Positions 47,068-56,761 of a stretch of DNA of 64,000 bases are shown one piece after another (position 1 is the stretch's first letter; the number at the start of each line of letters is the position of its first letter). The stretch comes from Erythroxylum novogranatense (Eukaryota; Streptophyta; Magnoliopsida; Malpighiales; Erythroxylaceae), in NCBI GenBank assembly GCA_029891385.1, contig CM057224.1, forward strand, positions 1,426,001-1,490,000, given 5' to 3'. The position numbers and the translations under genes were made by a program. The notes below the pieces were generated by a model. It did no database searches. It was given only the letters and a program-made list of their open reading frames with translations, and had not been told where the DNA came from.

Positions 47068-47451
47068 TGGTTCTGCCGGATTACGGCGAGCAGTGCGTTT
47101 CATTGAAATCCATCGTCTTCACCTTTTGTGATGAGCGTGGCGTGAATATACCGCAAAACAAGGAAGGCTCGTCGGGGTGACAACCCGATTAGCCACTCCG
47201 ACGCCAAGTAAGTTTTGGTGTAGGAAGGATTGATGAATTCAAAGAAAACGAATTAGGTTATGATCGCATACCGAATTATGGGAGAATTATCCTTATATAC
47301 GATTTTTTGGTAGGTTTAAGCGAATACGTGTTTGCGTAGAATTTCTTCTGCTAATGGCCATGAGTGTGTGAATCAGCGGGTTAAATGATGAGTATAGGAT
47401 GGTGATTGGCGCCCATTGATTGAATCGAACCAAATATAGCCGACCCGACCA
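47068..47451 (-). repeat. 5' LTR of the Tat element
   Basis: 384 bp, matching the 3' LTR but with about a dozen one- or two-base deletions, many in short homopolymers (for example CC to C and GGGGG to GGGG). It ends at the CATAT target duplication, which continues into a (TA)n tract. Confidence 0.92.
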
Positions 47452-47456
47452 CATAT

Positions 47457-47597
47457 ATATATATATATATATATAAATATTAAAAATTATTTATTTTGTA
47501 AATTAGATTTCTATTTCTCCATTTTCCGTATTCGGGAAATAAAATGCACACTTTCCCGCCAAAAGTAAGAAGAAACAGAGCAGAAACAGAGTCATAG
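47457..47597 (+). promoter_or_regulatory. Short remaining upstream region of the PPR gene
   Basis: Only 141 bp separate the retrotransposon's target duplication from the PPR start codon. The segment holds the (TA)n tract, an imperfect palindrome ATTTTCCG-TATT-CGGGAAAT at 47,521-47,540, and TTTCCCGCC at 47,552-47,560, which fits the E2F consensus. The native distal promoter is now about 10 kb away on the other side of the element. Confidence 0.5.
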
Positions 47598-49829
47598 ATG
47601 TTCCGTTGCTCCAACCACTTCGCTTCTCTGCTCAAGCACTGCATAGAGACGCGAAATCTAGCTCAAATCAAGAAGCTCCATTGCCTCATCGTCAAGACCT
47701 TTGCGGATGCTGAACCTTTTCTTTACAACAACCTTATCAGCGTTTATGGTGGGTTGGGCAATCTTAGTTATGCACGCTATGTGTTCGATATTATGCCGGA
47801 ACGAAACATTTTTTCGTGGAATGCTATTCTTTCTGCTTATTCGAAATCTGGGTTTCTCTCAAAAATGGAAGAGATCTTCAATGTCATGCCCACCCGAGAC
47901 GTGGTCTCTTGGAACTCACTTCTTTCGGGCTACGTGTGCTATGGCTCTTTTTTCGAGGCTGTTAGGACCTATAACTTGATGTTCAGAGAAGGGTTTGTTA
48001 ATTTGAATAGGATAACGTTTACGGCTATGCTTGTGGTGGCGTCAAATCAAGGATGTGTTGATCTAGGTAGACAGGTTCATGGGCATGTTGTGAAATTTGG
48101 ACTTTGTGGTAATGGGAACGTTGCGGGTTCTTTGTTAGATATGTATGCAAAAGTGGGGTTCGTTTATGAGGCAAAACATGTTTTCGATGAGACTTCTTAC
48201 AGGAATGTGGTAATGCATAATAAAATGATAGCAGGGTTCTTGCGCTATGGGATGGTAGAGGACTCAAAGAGGGTGTTTGAAGGTATGGAGGAAAGAGATT
48301 CTGTTTCATGGACGACAATGATTACAGGGCTTGTACAAAATGGAATGAAGAGAGAAGCTATTGATTTGTTTAGGGAGATGAGGTTAGAAAGATTGTCAAT
48401 CGATCAGTATACATTTGGCAGTGTGTTGACTGCTTGTGGGGGGATGATGGCCTTGAGAGAGGGCAAGCAAGTCCATGCTTTCATAATCAGGAGTGATTAT
48501 CAACATAATGTCTTTGCTGGTAGTGCTCTTGTTGATATGTACTGTAAGTGTAGAAGCATACAATATGCTGAAGGAGTTTTTGATAGAATGACACAAAAGA
48601 ATGTTGTGTCGTGGACTGCTATGTTAGTAGGTTATGGCCAGAATGGATTCAGTGAAGACGCTGTTGGGCTTTTCATTGACATGCAGAGAAATGGGATTGA
48701 TCCTGATGATTTTACTCTTGGAAGTGTAATTAGCTCTTGTGCAAACCTGGCAAGCTTAGAAGAGGGCATGCAATTTCATGGTCAAGCACTGAGTTCTGGC
48801 TTAATTAGATTTATAACCGTCTGCAATGCACTTGTTACTCTATATGGAAAATGTGGAAGCATAGAAGATGCTCATCAGCTATTTGAAGAGATGAATTTCA
48901 GGGATGAAGTCTCTTGGACTGCATTAGTTGCTGGGTATGCTCAATTTGGAAAAGCCAAAGAGACAATTGACTTGTTTGAAAGGATGCTGGACAATGGTTT
49001 GAAACCTGATGCAGTTACTTTCATTGGAGTTCTTTCAGCTTGCAGTAGAGCTGGGATGGTGGAGAAAGGCCAACGGTATTTTGATGCAATGGTAAATGAA
49101 CATGGTATAGCTCCAGCCTCTGATCACTACACATGTATGATTGATCTATTCAGTAGAGCTGGAAAGTTAGAAGATGCCAAAAGTTTCATCAATAAGATGC
49201 CTTTCCATCCTGATGCAATTGGTTGGGCCACTTTACTGAGCTCTTGCAGACTTCATGGAAACATGGAAATAGGGAAGTGGGCAGCTGAATCTCTGCTAGA
49301 ACTAGAGCCCCAGAACCCTGCAGGCTACATTTTACTATCAAGCATCTATGCTGCGAAAGGGAAATGGAGCCACGTGGCTCAACTCAGGAGAGGAATGAGA
49401 GAAATTGGAGCCAGAAAAGATCCAGGATGTAGTTGGATCAAATATAAAAACCAAGTCCACATTTTCTCAGTAGATGACCAGTCAAGTCCATTTTCTGATC
49501 AAATATATGGTAAGCTGGAAGAATTGAACCAGAAAATGATAGAGGAGGGATATGTGCCAGATCCAAGTTCTGTTCACCATAATGTTGAGGAGTCAGAGAA
49601 GATCAAGATGCTTAATCACCATAGTGAGAAGCTTGCAATTGCATTTGGATTGATATTTGTTCCTTCAAGCCTTCCAGTACGAGTAGTTAAAAATCTAAGG
49701 GTATGTGGAGATTGTCACAACGCAACTAAATATATTTCTAAAATCACTCAGAGGGAGATACTCGTCAGGGACGCTGTCCGATTCCATTTGTTTAAAGATG
49801 GATCATGTTCTTGCGGAGATTTCTGGTGA
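47598..49829 (+). CDS. DYW-class PPR protein (At1g68930-like)
   Basis: An intronless frame of 743 residues, the usual form of plant PLS-class PPR genes. Pentatricopeptide repeats run from about residue 35 to 590, with family words such as NVVSWTAMLVGYGQNG and PDAVTFIGVLSACSRAG. E/E+ motifs follow (WIKYKNQVHIFSVDD), then a DYW deaminase-like domain (about residues 640-743) with the zinc-binding HSEKLAIAFGL signature and CGDCHNATKYISKI. The last tripeptide is DFW instead of DYW. Such proteins bind specific RNA sites in mitochondria or plastids, usually for C-to-U editing. A clear targeting peptide is not obvious. Sequence and length agree with Arabidopsis At1g68930 as I remember it. Intact. Confidence 0.95.
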   Translation: MFRCSNHFASLLKHCIETRNLAQIKKLHCLIVKTFADAEPFLYNNLISVYGGLGNLSYARYVFDIMPERNIFSWNAILSAYSKSGFLSKMEEIFNVMPTRDVVSWNSLLSGYVCYGSFFEAVRTYNLMFREGFVNLNRITFTAMLVVASNQGCVDLGRQVHGHVVKFGLCGNGNVAGSLLDMYAKVGFVYEAKHVFDETSYRNVVMHNKMIAGFLRYGMVEDSKRVFEGMEERDSVSWTTMITGLVQNGMKREAIDLFREMRLERLSIDQYTFGSVLTACGGMMALREGKQVHAFIIRSDYQHNVFAGSALVDMYCKCRSIQYAEGVFDRMTQKNVVSWTAMLVGYGQNGFSEDAVGLFIDMQRNGIDPDDFTLGSVISSCANLASLEEGMQFHGQALSSGLIRFITVCNALVTLYGKCGSIEDAHQLFEEMNFRDEVSWTALVAGYAQFGKAKETIDLFERMLDNGLKPDAVTFIGVLSACSRAGMVEKGQRYFDAMVNEHGIAPASDHYTCMIDLFSRAGKLEDAKSFINKMPFHPDAIGWATLLSSCRLHGNMEIGKWAAESLLELEPQNPAGYILLSSIYAAKGKWSHVAQLRRGMREIGARKDPGCSWIKYKNQVHIFSVDDQSSPFSDQIYGKLEELNQKMIEEGYVPDPSSVHHNVEESEKIKMLNHHSEKLAIAFGLIFVPSSLPVRVVKNLRVCGDCHNATKYISKITQREILVRDAVRFHLFKDGSCSCGDFW

Positions 49830-50420
49830 TACCAGGCTGCTGCTGAGGATACTAGGATTTCAAATTTTCTAGGGCCAATTACTGGACTCAAGAATAGAGT
49901 GGAAAGTCATTCTCTGCTTCACGGGCATAACAGTGGACCACAACCTTAAATTATTAAAGTAAATGGAAAACAGCAAGGATTTACGCTCAAGTTACGGCCT
50001 TGATCTCTATCTCTAGCTCCCACCTTGAAAAATCTTGGCATGCTAGTGAGTATCATGTCAGCTGTGTTTCATGTACTTCTATCAGCCCTTACAACATGGT
50101 CGTCCTCCTATTTACTGGCTTTGCCTTAATGATTTTTTAGTACACTTATAATCTTTTTCTTACTTCAACATTTTATGTCATAAGAGATCTGTTTTTAATG
50201 GACATGTGGGAAAATGCAGTAGGTCTAAGATTTTATATTGATTGTAGTGAGGGTTAATAGTTAACAAAAGATCATGAAGCACTTTATGAATATGGATCTG
50301 TGTATTGACTTGATATGAAAGATATAATTGAATGAAGAACACACTGTAAAAGCAGTTGTTTTGACTGTTTATGATACATGAGAAGTAAATCTGAAGATCT
50401 ATTAGTCTTGTTGTAGATCA
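49830..50420. other. PPR 3' UTR and intergenic spacer
   Basis: The convergent 3' ends of the PPR gene and the minus-strand SAM/PRXL2 gene share this 591-bp stretch. No other feature seen. Confidence 0.6.
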
Positions 50421-52252
50421 TCATTCATAATCTCTTGATATTCCAATGGACTTCTCTTGATTTTGTTGCTGGTTCTGCATCAGGTTCAAGACATGTTATA
50501 TCAGAAATGCACACATTATTGTGTTCAGCATGTGCATAGAGAAGCTTAGGAGAATTACCTGCAATTGACTACAAATTCCGATTATTTCTTCTAAAGGAGC
50601 CCAATCACCAAAGTTTCTCTCTACGAATTGATAGGCAATGCCACTCTTGCCGCTTCCAACAATAAAAAGTCCACCCTTTATTTCCCCTTCTCCTTTGAAG
50701 TTTTGCTCTATCCCCAGTGCTTTAGCACGCTTGTAATTTGCAATAGCTCGTGGGTTGAATAGAAATCCTGATAAGAATTTGTCTTTGAGAAGTTGTCCAC
50801 CACCAAGAGCTTTAAAGAATTCCATATTCCTGTCAAATAGTACAACACCACCCCAATATCGAGGCCAGAAGTCTTGTACCTGTATGGCAATGGTAAGTAT
50901 CAATGGAAGGAGTTGATTGTAGTCCAAACAGCTGAACGTTCACTTTGGTACCTCAGATTCTATATGTTCATGGAGAACTGCATACAACTGAACTCCCATT
51001 CGATCAAATATTGGTTTTTTGGCATAAAGCTGGTGAGCTTCAGCTCTGCACATGATGCACCTGTTGTAATATTGGGAAATAAATACATCATTTGTTACAA
51101 TTTGAATCATAGTTAATAAGATGTTAAGTTTATCTATTTGTGCTTTTGAAACTACCAGACATACAAAACTTATCTATTGCTCTAAAATTGATGGTTTTCT
51201 GATATCATTTCCTATTTATTTCCGCCACCTTTTATTGTTTATGCACATTTCACAGCATAAAGATGTTACAATTGAGAGGAGATGTACATTTGTAGCTGAT
51301 ATGACTAGGTATCATGTTCAATAGAATCATGCCAAAAAGCAGAAGAATGCTCACCCAGGCCGTCGGATGCATAGAAACACGGCTGGTTTATCTTGCCACA
51401 GTGCTGAAGCCTTCAGCGGAGGTGTTTTGGTTTTGACCAGACGCTGTGTGCCAATCTTATATTCAGGAGTCAGTTTCTGTATTAATATGCCTTCAATGGA
51501 AGAATAAGGTGCAACCACATCAACTACTGGAGGAGGTTTTATACAACCACAAACTCGAGGCTCAGGAGGCCCTGCTGAAACTATCCCTTTAAACATGTGT
51601 CCATCTTTGGTCTTCATATCAGCTTGTGATTGGTCCACTGATTTGTCATCAAAATAACTTCCTTTCTTAGGTCCTGATTGCACCTTTGTGGCTACGATTG
51701 AACCAGAGCTCTGGAAAATATTATCATCATTAGCTGTTTTTTGGAACATCATTTTCCGTGATGATGAATTTGATGTGGGCTCTGCACATGCACTAGTTCT
51801 GTTCGAGAAACGGACATAGTGACCTCTCTTCATTCCAAACTGGGAAGTTAGGTCTTTGTTGCTTAAACTAAGAAGCTCAGGCAAGCATTTTCCAGAAGCC
51901 TCTAGTGCATCTCCGTATTGGATTAGTGTTCGGTCATGCAGGTATGTTCTGATTTCCACAGCATCCTATATTGAGAAGACACAAATTATGATAGGAAACA
52001 ATTACTTTTGAGGATAACAAATTTATAGCCATTCTCATTGAACAACCAAAGTTTGGTAAACAGAGAAAAGAGGAGAACACTATTTTAATGAAATTAAACC
52101 TTTTGTTGCTGTGTCATGTTCAGTGCATGCATATCGTCCGAGTTCATAAGTTTCAAGGTTTGCACTTCATCCCAACCTTCTTCTAACAACTTTGGAAGCA
52201 GCTGTTTCAAAGCTCCATTTCCTACAAAGTCTTCCATTGAATAGGAAGCCAT
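50421..52252 (-). CDS. SAM-like plus peroxiredoxin-like 2 (AhpC/TSA-type) protein
   Basis: Five exons on the minus strand: 52,252-52,100; 51,965-51,355; 51,060-50,952; 50,879-50,559; 50,474-50,421. They total 1,248 nt and encode 415 residues, with all GT-AG junctions in frame. The start is MASYSMEDFVGNGALKQLLP. Residues about 10-110 look like SAM-type helical modules (LLPKLLEEGWDEVQTLKLM, then LPELLSLSNKDLTSQFGM). A disordered linker follows. Residues about 225-398 are a thioredoxin fold of the PRXL2/AAED1 group, with the RRPGCIMCR active-site loop (CxxC), FDRMGVQLYAVLHE, GGVVLFDRN and WAPLEEIIGICSQLQ. Family members are thiol redox proteins; the substrate here is unknown. No transit peptide seen. 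Confidence 0.85.
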
Positions 52253-53076
52253 TCTCTTCTGCAACACTGACTGATATAAACTTTTACTGATGACAATGGC
52301 TTGGATCTATGAAGAGTATTCTTGTTTTAGGCGTACTACTTGGGACTAGATGTCCCCTTATCAGTAATGGGCAGAGGTGCAATAATTGACAGCCCAACGT
52401 CTTTGTTTCTTATTTAAGGTCGCTCTTAAGACATTTGAGAAAGACCTCCCATATCATGTCTTTGGATTTGACAATTTCTTTATTGCAATTTTTAATTGCT
52501 TATTCATCAGGATGTTTAGACTTTGCTTGTTTTAGATTTGTATGTTTGAATTAATCTTAATCATGTTAGTTGTCTTTTACTGCACAAGTTATTGAATAAG
52601 AAAATTATATTTATATGCAATAGGGAAGGGATCTTGTTGTTGGAGAAGCCAACTTCAATAGCTAGTGAATGGAGATCTTGTAACAACAGGAAAGTTTCAT
52701 TGGTACTGCCGGCTCAAATGAATTTATATCGATAGTTAAAGCAATTTGCTGGTCAGCATCGGATATGACACCAGAAGCTTAAAATATATAATTTCAGCTT
52801 TCTTCAGCTGTCGAGAAATTGTAGATGAGTCAAAACAAATTGGTTATCATGGTGGCTATTTTTGAATGCTGATACTGCCGGCCATTGCCAAAGGCAGTAT
52901 TCATTTGTCCAGTTCAATACTGCCCAGTTCGTCCCACATATGTTTGTTGAAAATTTCAGAAAACTAATTGTCTTATAGTTGAGAACGTTCTGTCTGGCTG
53001 CTGCATTAATAAGTTTGTGCTTTTGTTCCGTGGCTGTAACTAGCTATGGAACCCAATACTCCTACAAGAATCAGCT
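52253..53076. other. Promoter side of the SAM/PRXL2 gene and spacer
   Basis: No gene. The first roughly 150 bp should hold the minus-strand leader and promoter. The rest shows nothing recognisable. Confidence 0.5.
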
Positions 53077-53149
53077 TTATCTGATGCTGACTTTTTTTTT
53101 TGGTTAAAAAGAGAAAAAAAAGTACATTAAAGATGGGACAGGATTCTCT

Positions 53150-53667
53150 ACCTAATATTATGTGTTGCATTCATGTGACTTGGGCCCTCAAATGTCAAAT
53201 AAGGCTGACATTGATTAGTTGCATGTTTAATTGGCGGCTATCCACAAATCAAAGAAGGTTGCCATTAAATTCAACAATAACAACTTGGTTGGTGGCATGC
53301 AACGAACGTGATTGGCGATTTCATTAATTCAACAATTAAGGCTGCAACCTTTGAAGATTTTGGACGACGATTTTCCAGGACATCAGCTATAAATAAGGTG
53401 ACAAGTTTAGAGGAAAACGATTCATTCTTTCCTGAAATCCTCTATCTTCTCTGTATATTTCTGAGCCTTTTGTTCCAGCCTTTGTACCATTCTCCATATA
53501 TTAATAAAATTGCTCACCTTCTGGTCGTGGACGTAGGTCACATTTACCGAACCATGTAAATCTTTGTGTTCTGTCTCATTTATTTTTGTCTATCTTTATT
53601 TTTGTTACTACTAATTCGGGCTATTAAATTCAACCGGTATCCGATCCTAGGGCATTTTATCATAACA
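53150..53667 (+). mobile_element. Probable solo or partial Copia-type LTR
   Basis: LTR-like architecture on the plus strand: TATAAATAAGG at 53,389, CT-rich leader, AATAAAATT poly(A) signal at about 53,504, and GTGGACGTAGGTCAC then CCGAACCATGTAAATC, wording familiar from plant Copia LTR ends. A TGGTATC resembling a primer-binding site follows at 53,671. Edges are not resolved. Confidence 0.45.
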
Positions 53668-53670
53668 TTA

Positions 53671-53786
53671 TGGTATCTTATTCTGTTATATGAATCTCAA
53701 CTATTAATTTATGCGGGTCTCGCGTTCATTTATGTGGAACCTATATAAATGAATGGTTGAGATTCATGGGACAGAATAAGACACCA
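53671..53786. repeat. Palindromic hairpin element
   Basis: The left arm 53,671-53,712 (TGGTATCTTATTCTGTTATA onwards) is the inverted match of the right arm 53,745-53,786, at about 36 of 42 positions, around a 32-bp loop. It may be a foldback MITE. It also overlaps the possible primer-binding site of the adjacent LTR. Confidence 0.65.
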
Positions 53787-53836
53787 TAAAATTAGAAAGA
53801 GGATCCAGACTCATTAAAGATAGCCCTTGAACAGTC

Positions 53837-55823
53837 TCATTTACTCAACAGCCATGGCATCATCACGTAGAATCTTATTAAACTTAAACCTCTTTCCATT
53901 GTTAGTGCATAGGTCGTTAGAAAATCTGTACACTTATTTTCCTCGCGATATACATGAGCCAAATCTACTTGCCAATCTCTGCTAAGGAACATATAGATCT
54001 GTCTAAGAAGTCTGGTATTAGCATTGGGTTGATAATCATCTTGGTTTAAAAGATTGACTGCCAAAAGACAGTCGACATCCAATTTCACACAGTGGAATCT
54101 GTAGTCCCATCATCCATGCCATATTTAATCCATCCACTATAGCCCATAGATTTGCATGGAGAGATGTACAACATCCAATGTTTCGACAACTCCCTTTGAT
54201 CCAGCTTCCATCAAAACTACAAAGAAGAGATCCTGCTCTTGCTTGTCTGGATGCCCCTTTAATAACACCGTCACAATTTAAAGAAACCCAGCAGCTCGGG
54301 GGTTTCCTCCATTTAACATTGCATGCTTCTTTCCTGCCACTAGTGCTTTGAATGCATTTCAAAGTGTACCTTGCCTTCATACTGAAATCCGAAAGCGTTT
54401 TGACTTCCTCTGCAAGTTGAGACACTTGAATGTGCTCATTGCAAAAGATATGTTTATTGCGTGCTTCCCATAGTTTCCAGCAAGCAAGTCCCAAACATCA
54501 AGGCCCACTCTTCACTCGGAAAAGAGGTGATCATACTTCCTCTAAGATTCTGAATTATCCAGTCAGCAAAATTATTAGTCATGAATTGAGCTATTTGACA
54601 TGATCTTCCAAACATCTCGTGCCAGCTTGCATCATCTAAGTATATGATCAACATCCACTTCCTCGCTGCCACACAGGCTACAAGTTTCATTATATGTTAT
54701 ATGTCGTCTAACATGTTCTTTATTAGTGAGGAGAACTCTACGTAACACTAACCAGGGGAACACACGAACCCGTTGAGCCCCCTTATGCTTCCAAATTACA
54801 TCCCACTTGTTGTCTTGTGAATCTCAGACGTCGCTCATCATCAAATCATAGGCTGATTTGACAGAAAAGTATCCATTGCTTGTCCTCCTAGAGACAGTTA
54901 GCATCTCCATCCTCCTGGCTTGGTGGCTTAGTTCCCTCAATAATAGAAAGGATTTGGTTAGGAAAATCTCGGTTAAAGAGACTCCATTCCTAATTGCTGT
55001 CAAGTCCAATAAAGTTACAAACTGGAAGAGCAAGCTCTTCCTCTGTGATATCTCGGTTAGCAAGAAGTTTGAGAGGCCCCACATTAGCAAGCCAATTGTC
55101 AACCCAGAACTGAACTTTACTGCCATCACCAACCTTCCATTGCATGCTTAGCTCCAAATCAGGTCATATTCTCTTAATATTACGCCAAAGAAGGGATCCG
55201 TTTTGGTTGTTATGAGACGGGCCTTTAAGATCCTCCTATCCATACTTGCATCTAAGACCTCTAACCCAAAGGAGATCAAGCTTCATGGCAAGAGTAAGCC
55301 CAATTTTCATCATGAAAGCATTATTTTAAGGCTCAAGCTTCTGAATGCCATAACACCTGTTACAATCTAATTGGCACATATCGTCCTATCTTACCAGATT
55401 CACCTTTCGCGACTCCTCCGTATTATCCCAAACAAAGGCTCTGATCAAATTTTCAATACAACTACAGAGGCTATTTGATACTTTTGTAGTTTGCATGGCA
55501 TAGAACGGAAGACCTTGCAAGACCGAAGTAGCTAAAGTAATTCATCTTGCAATAGACAAGGTCTTGGGGGCCTAACCCGAAAGCCTTCGTTTAACTTTCT
55601 CCTCAATATGGCATAAGAATCAAGGTTGACTCATTTATGAAGGATCGGAACTCCTAAGTATTTACCTAAGTATTCAGTCCGAATAAAACTCATCCCATTG
55701 TTGATCTATTCCGCACGTGAAACTTGGGTATTTTTAGAGAAAAGGATCTGAGTTTTATTGTTACTAACCTTGTGTCCATAGTTGATATAGAAATCTCCGT
55801 AATGCCAAAAAGAACCAGCTCTG
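53837..55823 (-). pseudogene. LINE ORF2 remnant: RT, zf-RVT, RNase H
   Basis: The minus strand starts in the RT palm/thumb just left of the TRIM-like unit (GHKVSNNKTQILFSKNTQV; YLGKYLGVPILHK). It continues through the connection region (WKVGDGSKVQFWVDNWL, about 55,100), YFSVKSAYDLMM, a zinc-binding part near 54,680, and then RNase H at about 53,837-54,300 (WVSLNCDGVIKGASRQ; VYREENKCTDFL). Many stops and frameshifts. The sequence differs from the LINEs at 3 and 13 kb and probably belongs to another family. Confidence 0.8.
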
Positions 55824-56297
55824 TGTTATAGATTTTACGAGAGAACCAACCCTAAAAACTAGCTTGAAGGGTGGAATAGCTCATAAGCCTATAAACCTCA
55901 CACCAATTTCTTCTATTACCGATGTGGGACAATTAGACCGTAACATTTCATCACATTTCGCAGCCCAGGCACCAACGGGCTGGCTGTGCACTGGATCTTT
56001 TCTAGCTCCGGGCGAACACTACTATATTGGCGTCACCTCCCACGTACCCACGAGCTGGCTATGCACTAAACTTTTTCTAGCCCCGGGCGAACATTGCAAT
56101 GCCAGCTTCACCACTCGTGGGCGTGGCACGAGGACTTGAAAGAGTGGTGCTAGCTTTGATACCAATTGTTATAGGTCTTATGAGAGAACCAACTCTAATA
56201 GCTAGTTTGAAGGATGAGAGAGTTCATAAGTCTGTAAACCCCACGTCAATTTCTTCTATTACTGATGTAGGACAATTACACGTAACATTCTACCACA
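55824..56297 (-). mobile_element. TRIM-like miniature LTR element
   Basis: Two direct repeats, 55,824-55,955 (132 bp) and 56,167-56,297 (131 bp), both start TGTTATAG and end CACA. They enclose 211 bp. Next to the right repeat the minus strand reads ATTGGTATCAAAGC, an initiator-Met-type primer-binding site, so the element reads leftwards. No coding capacity. The core has its own internal duplication (TTTTCTAGCYCCGGGCGAAC at about 56,000 and 56,071). Flanking 5-mers CTCTG and ATGAT do not match, so a clean target duplication is absent. Confidence 0.7.
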
Positions 56298-56761
56298 ATG
56301 ATAATAAGAATTTAAGAAGCTGTAGGAGAAGAGAAGAAGACAGGAGAAAATGGTTCTGATAATGCTCAATGATCTTTATTCATGCTCTAACAGCTTTTAA
56401 ATACAGAAGTTTGTCCTAAATATGTGGAACTCCCACACGACTAAAAAACGAAATAACATTGATGGATTGCCCACCTACGACTGGAAATCAAAAGAAATAG
56501 AAAATCTAGTCATTATTCCTACAAAGCTGCTACACGTTGAGGAGGTAAGCCATTGTCCATGATCTTCTGCATATTATTAGGAACAAGGGAACAATGGGCT
56601 GTTGAGATAAAGTCCAAAGACCAAGTCAGTTTGGTAAAAATAAGTGAGCAAGTCCTACACGTAATGATCGTGTGAGAGAGAGAGCTGCAAGTTGCTTGTA
56701 CAGGGAGATTTTCTGCTATCACTCTGGCTCCAAGATACCCTCCTTATCTGATGCTGACTTT

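Larger units (their letters stand above)
37549..47451 (-). mobile_element. Complete Ty3/gypsy Tat-lineage LTR retrotransposon
   Basis: A 9,903-bp element bounded by an exact 5-bp target duplication CATAT (37,544-37,548 and 47,452-47,456). It is transcribed leftwards: the 5' LTR is on the right, and the order is PBS, gag, protease, RT, RNase H, second RNase H, integrase, tandem repeat, antisense gene, PPT, 3' LTR. The PR-RT-RH-INT order is Ty3/gypsy. The extra RNase H after the canonical one, the antisense gene before the 3' LTR and the tandem array are known traits of the plant Tat clade (Retand, Ogre, Grande relatives). Frameshifts and stops in gag, RNase H, integrase and the antisense gene make it inactive. 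It is GC-richer than the host DNA. It sits between the bHLH and PPR genes. Confidence 0.93.
53077..56761 (-). mobile_element. Mosaic retroelement block with 18-bp target duplication
   Basis: An exact 18-bp direct repeat TTATCTGATGCTGACTTT (53,077-53,094 and 56,744-56,761) encloses 3.65 kb. A run of T follows the left copy, as expected for a minus-strand insert made by target-primed reverse transcription. Inside, from right to left, are unassigned sequence with an LTR-like part (56,298-56,743), a TRIM-like unit, LINE RT-RNase H, a palindrome and an LTR-like segment. The whole may be one LINE with later nested insertions, or a composite template. Confidence 0.6.
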
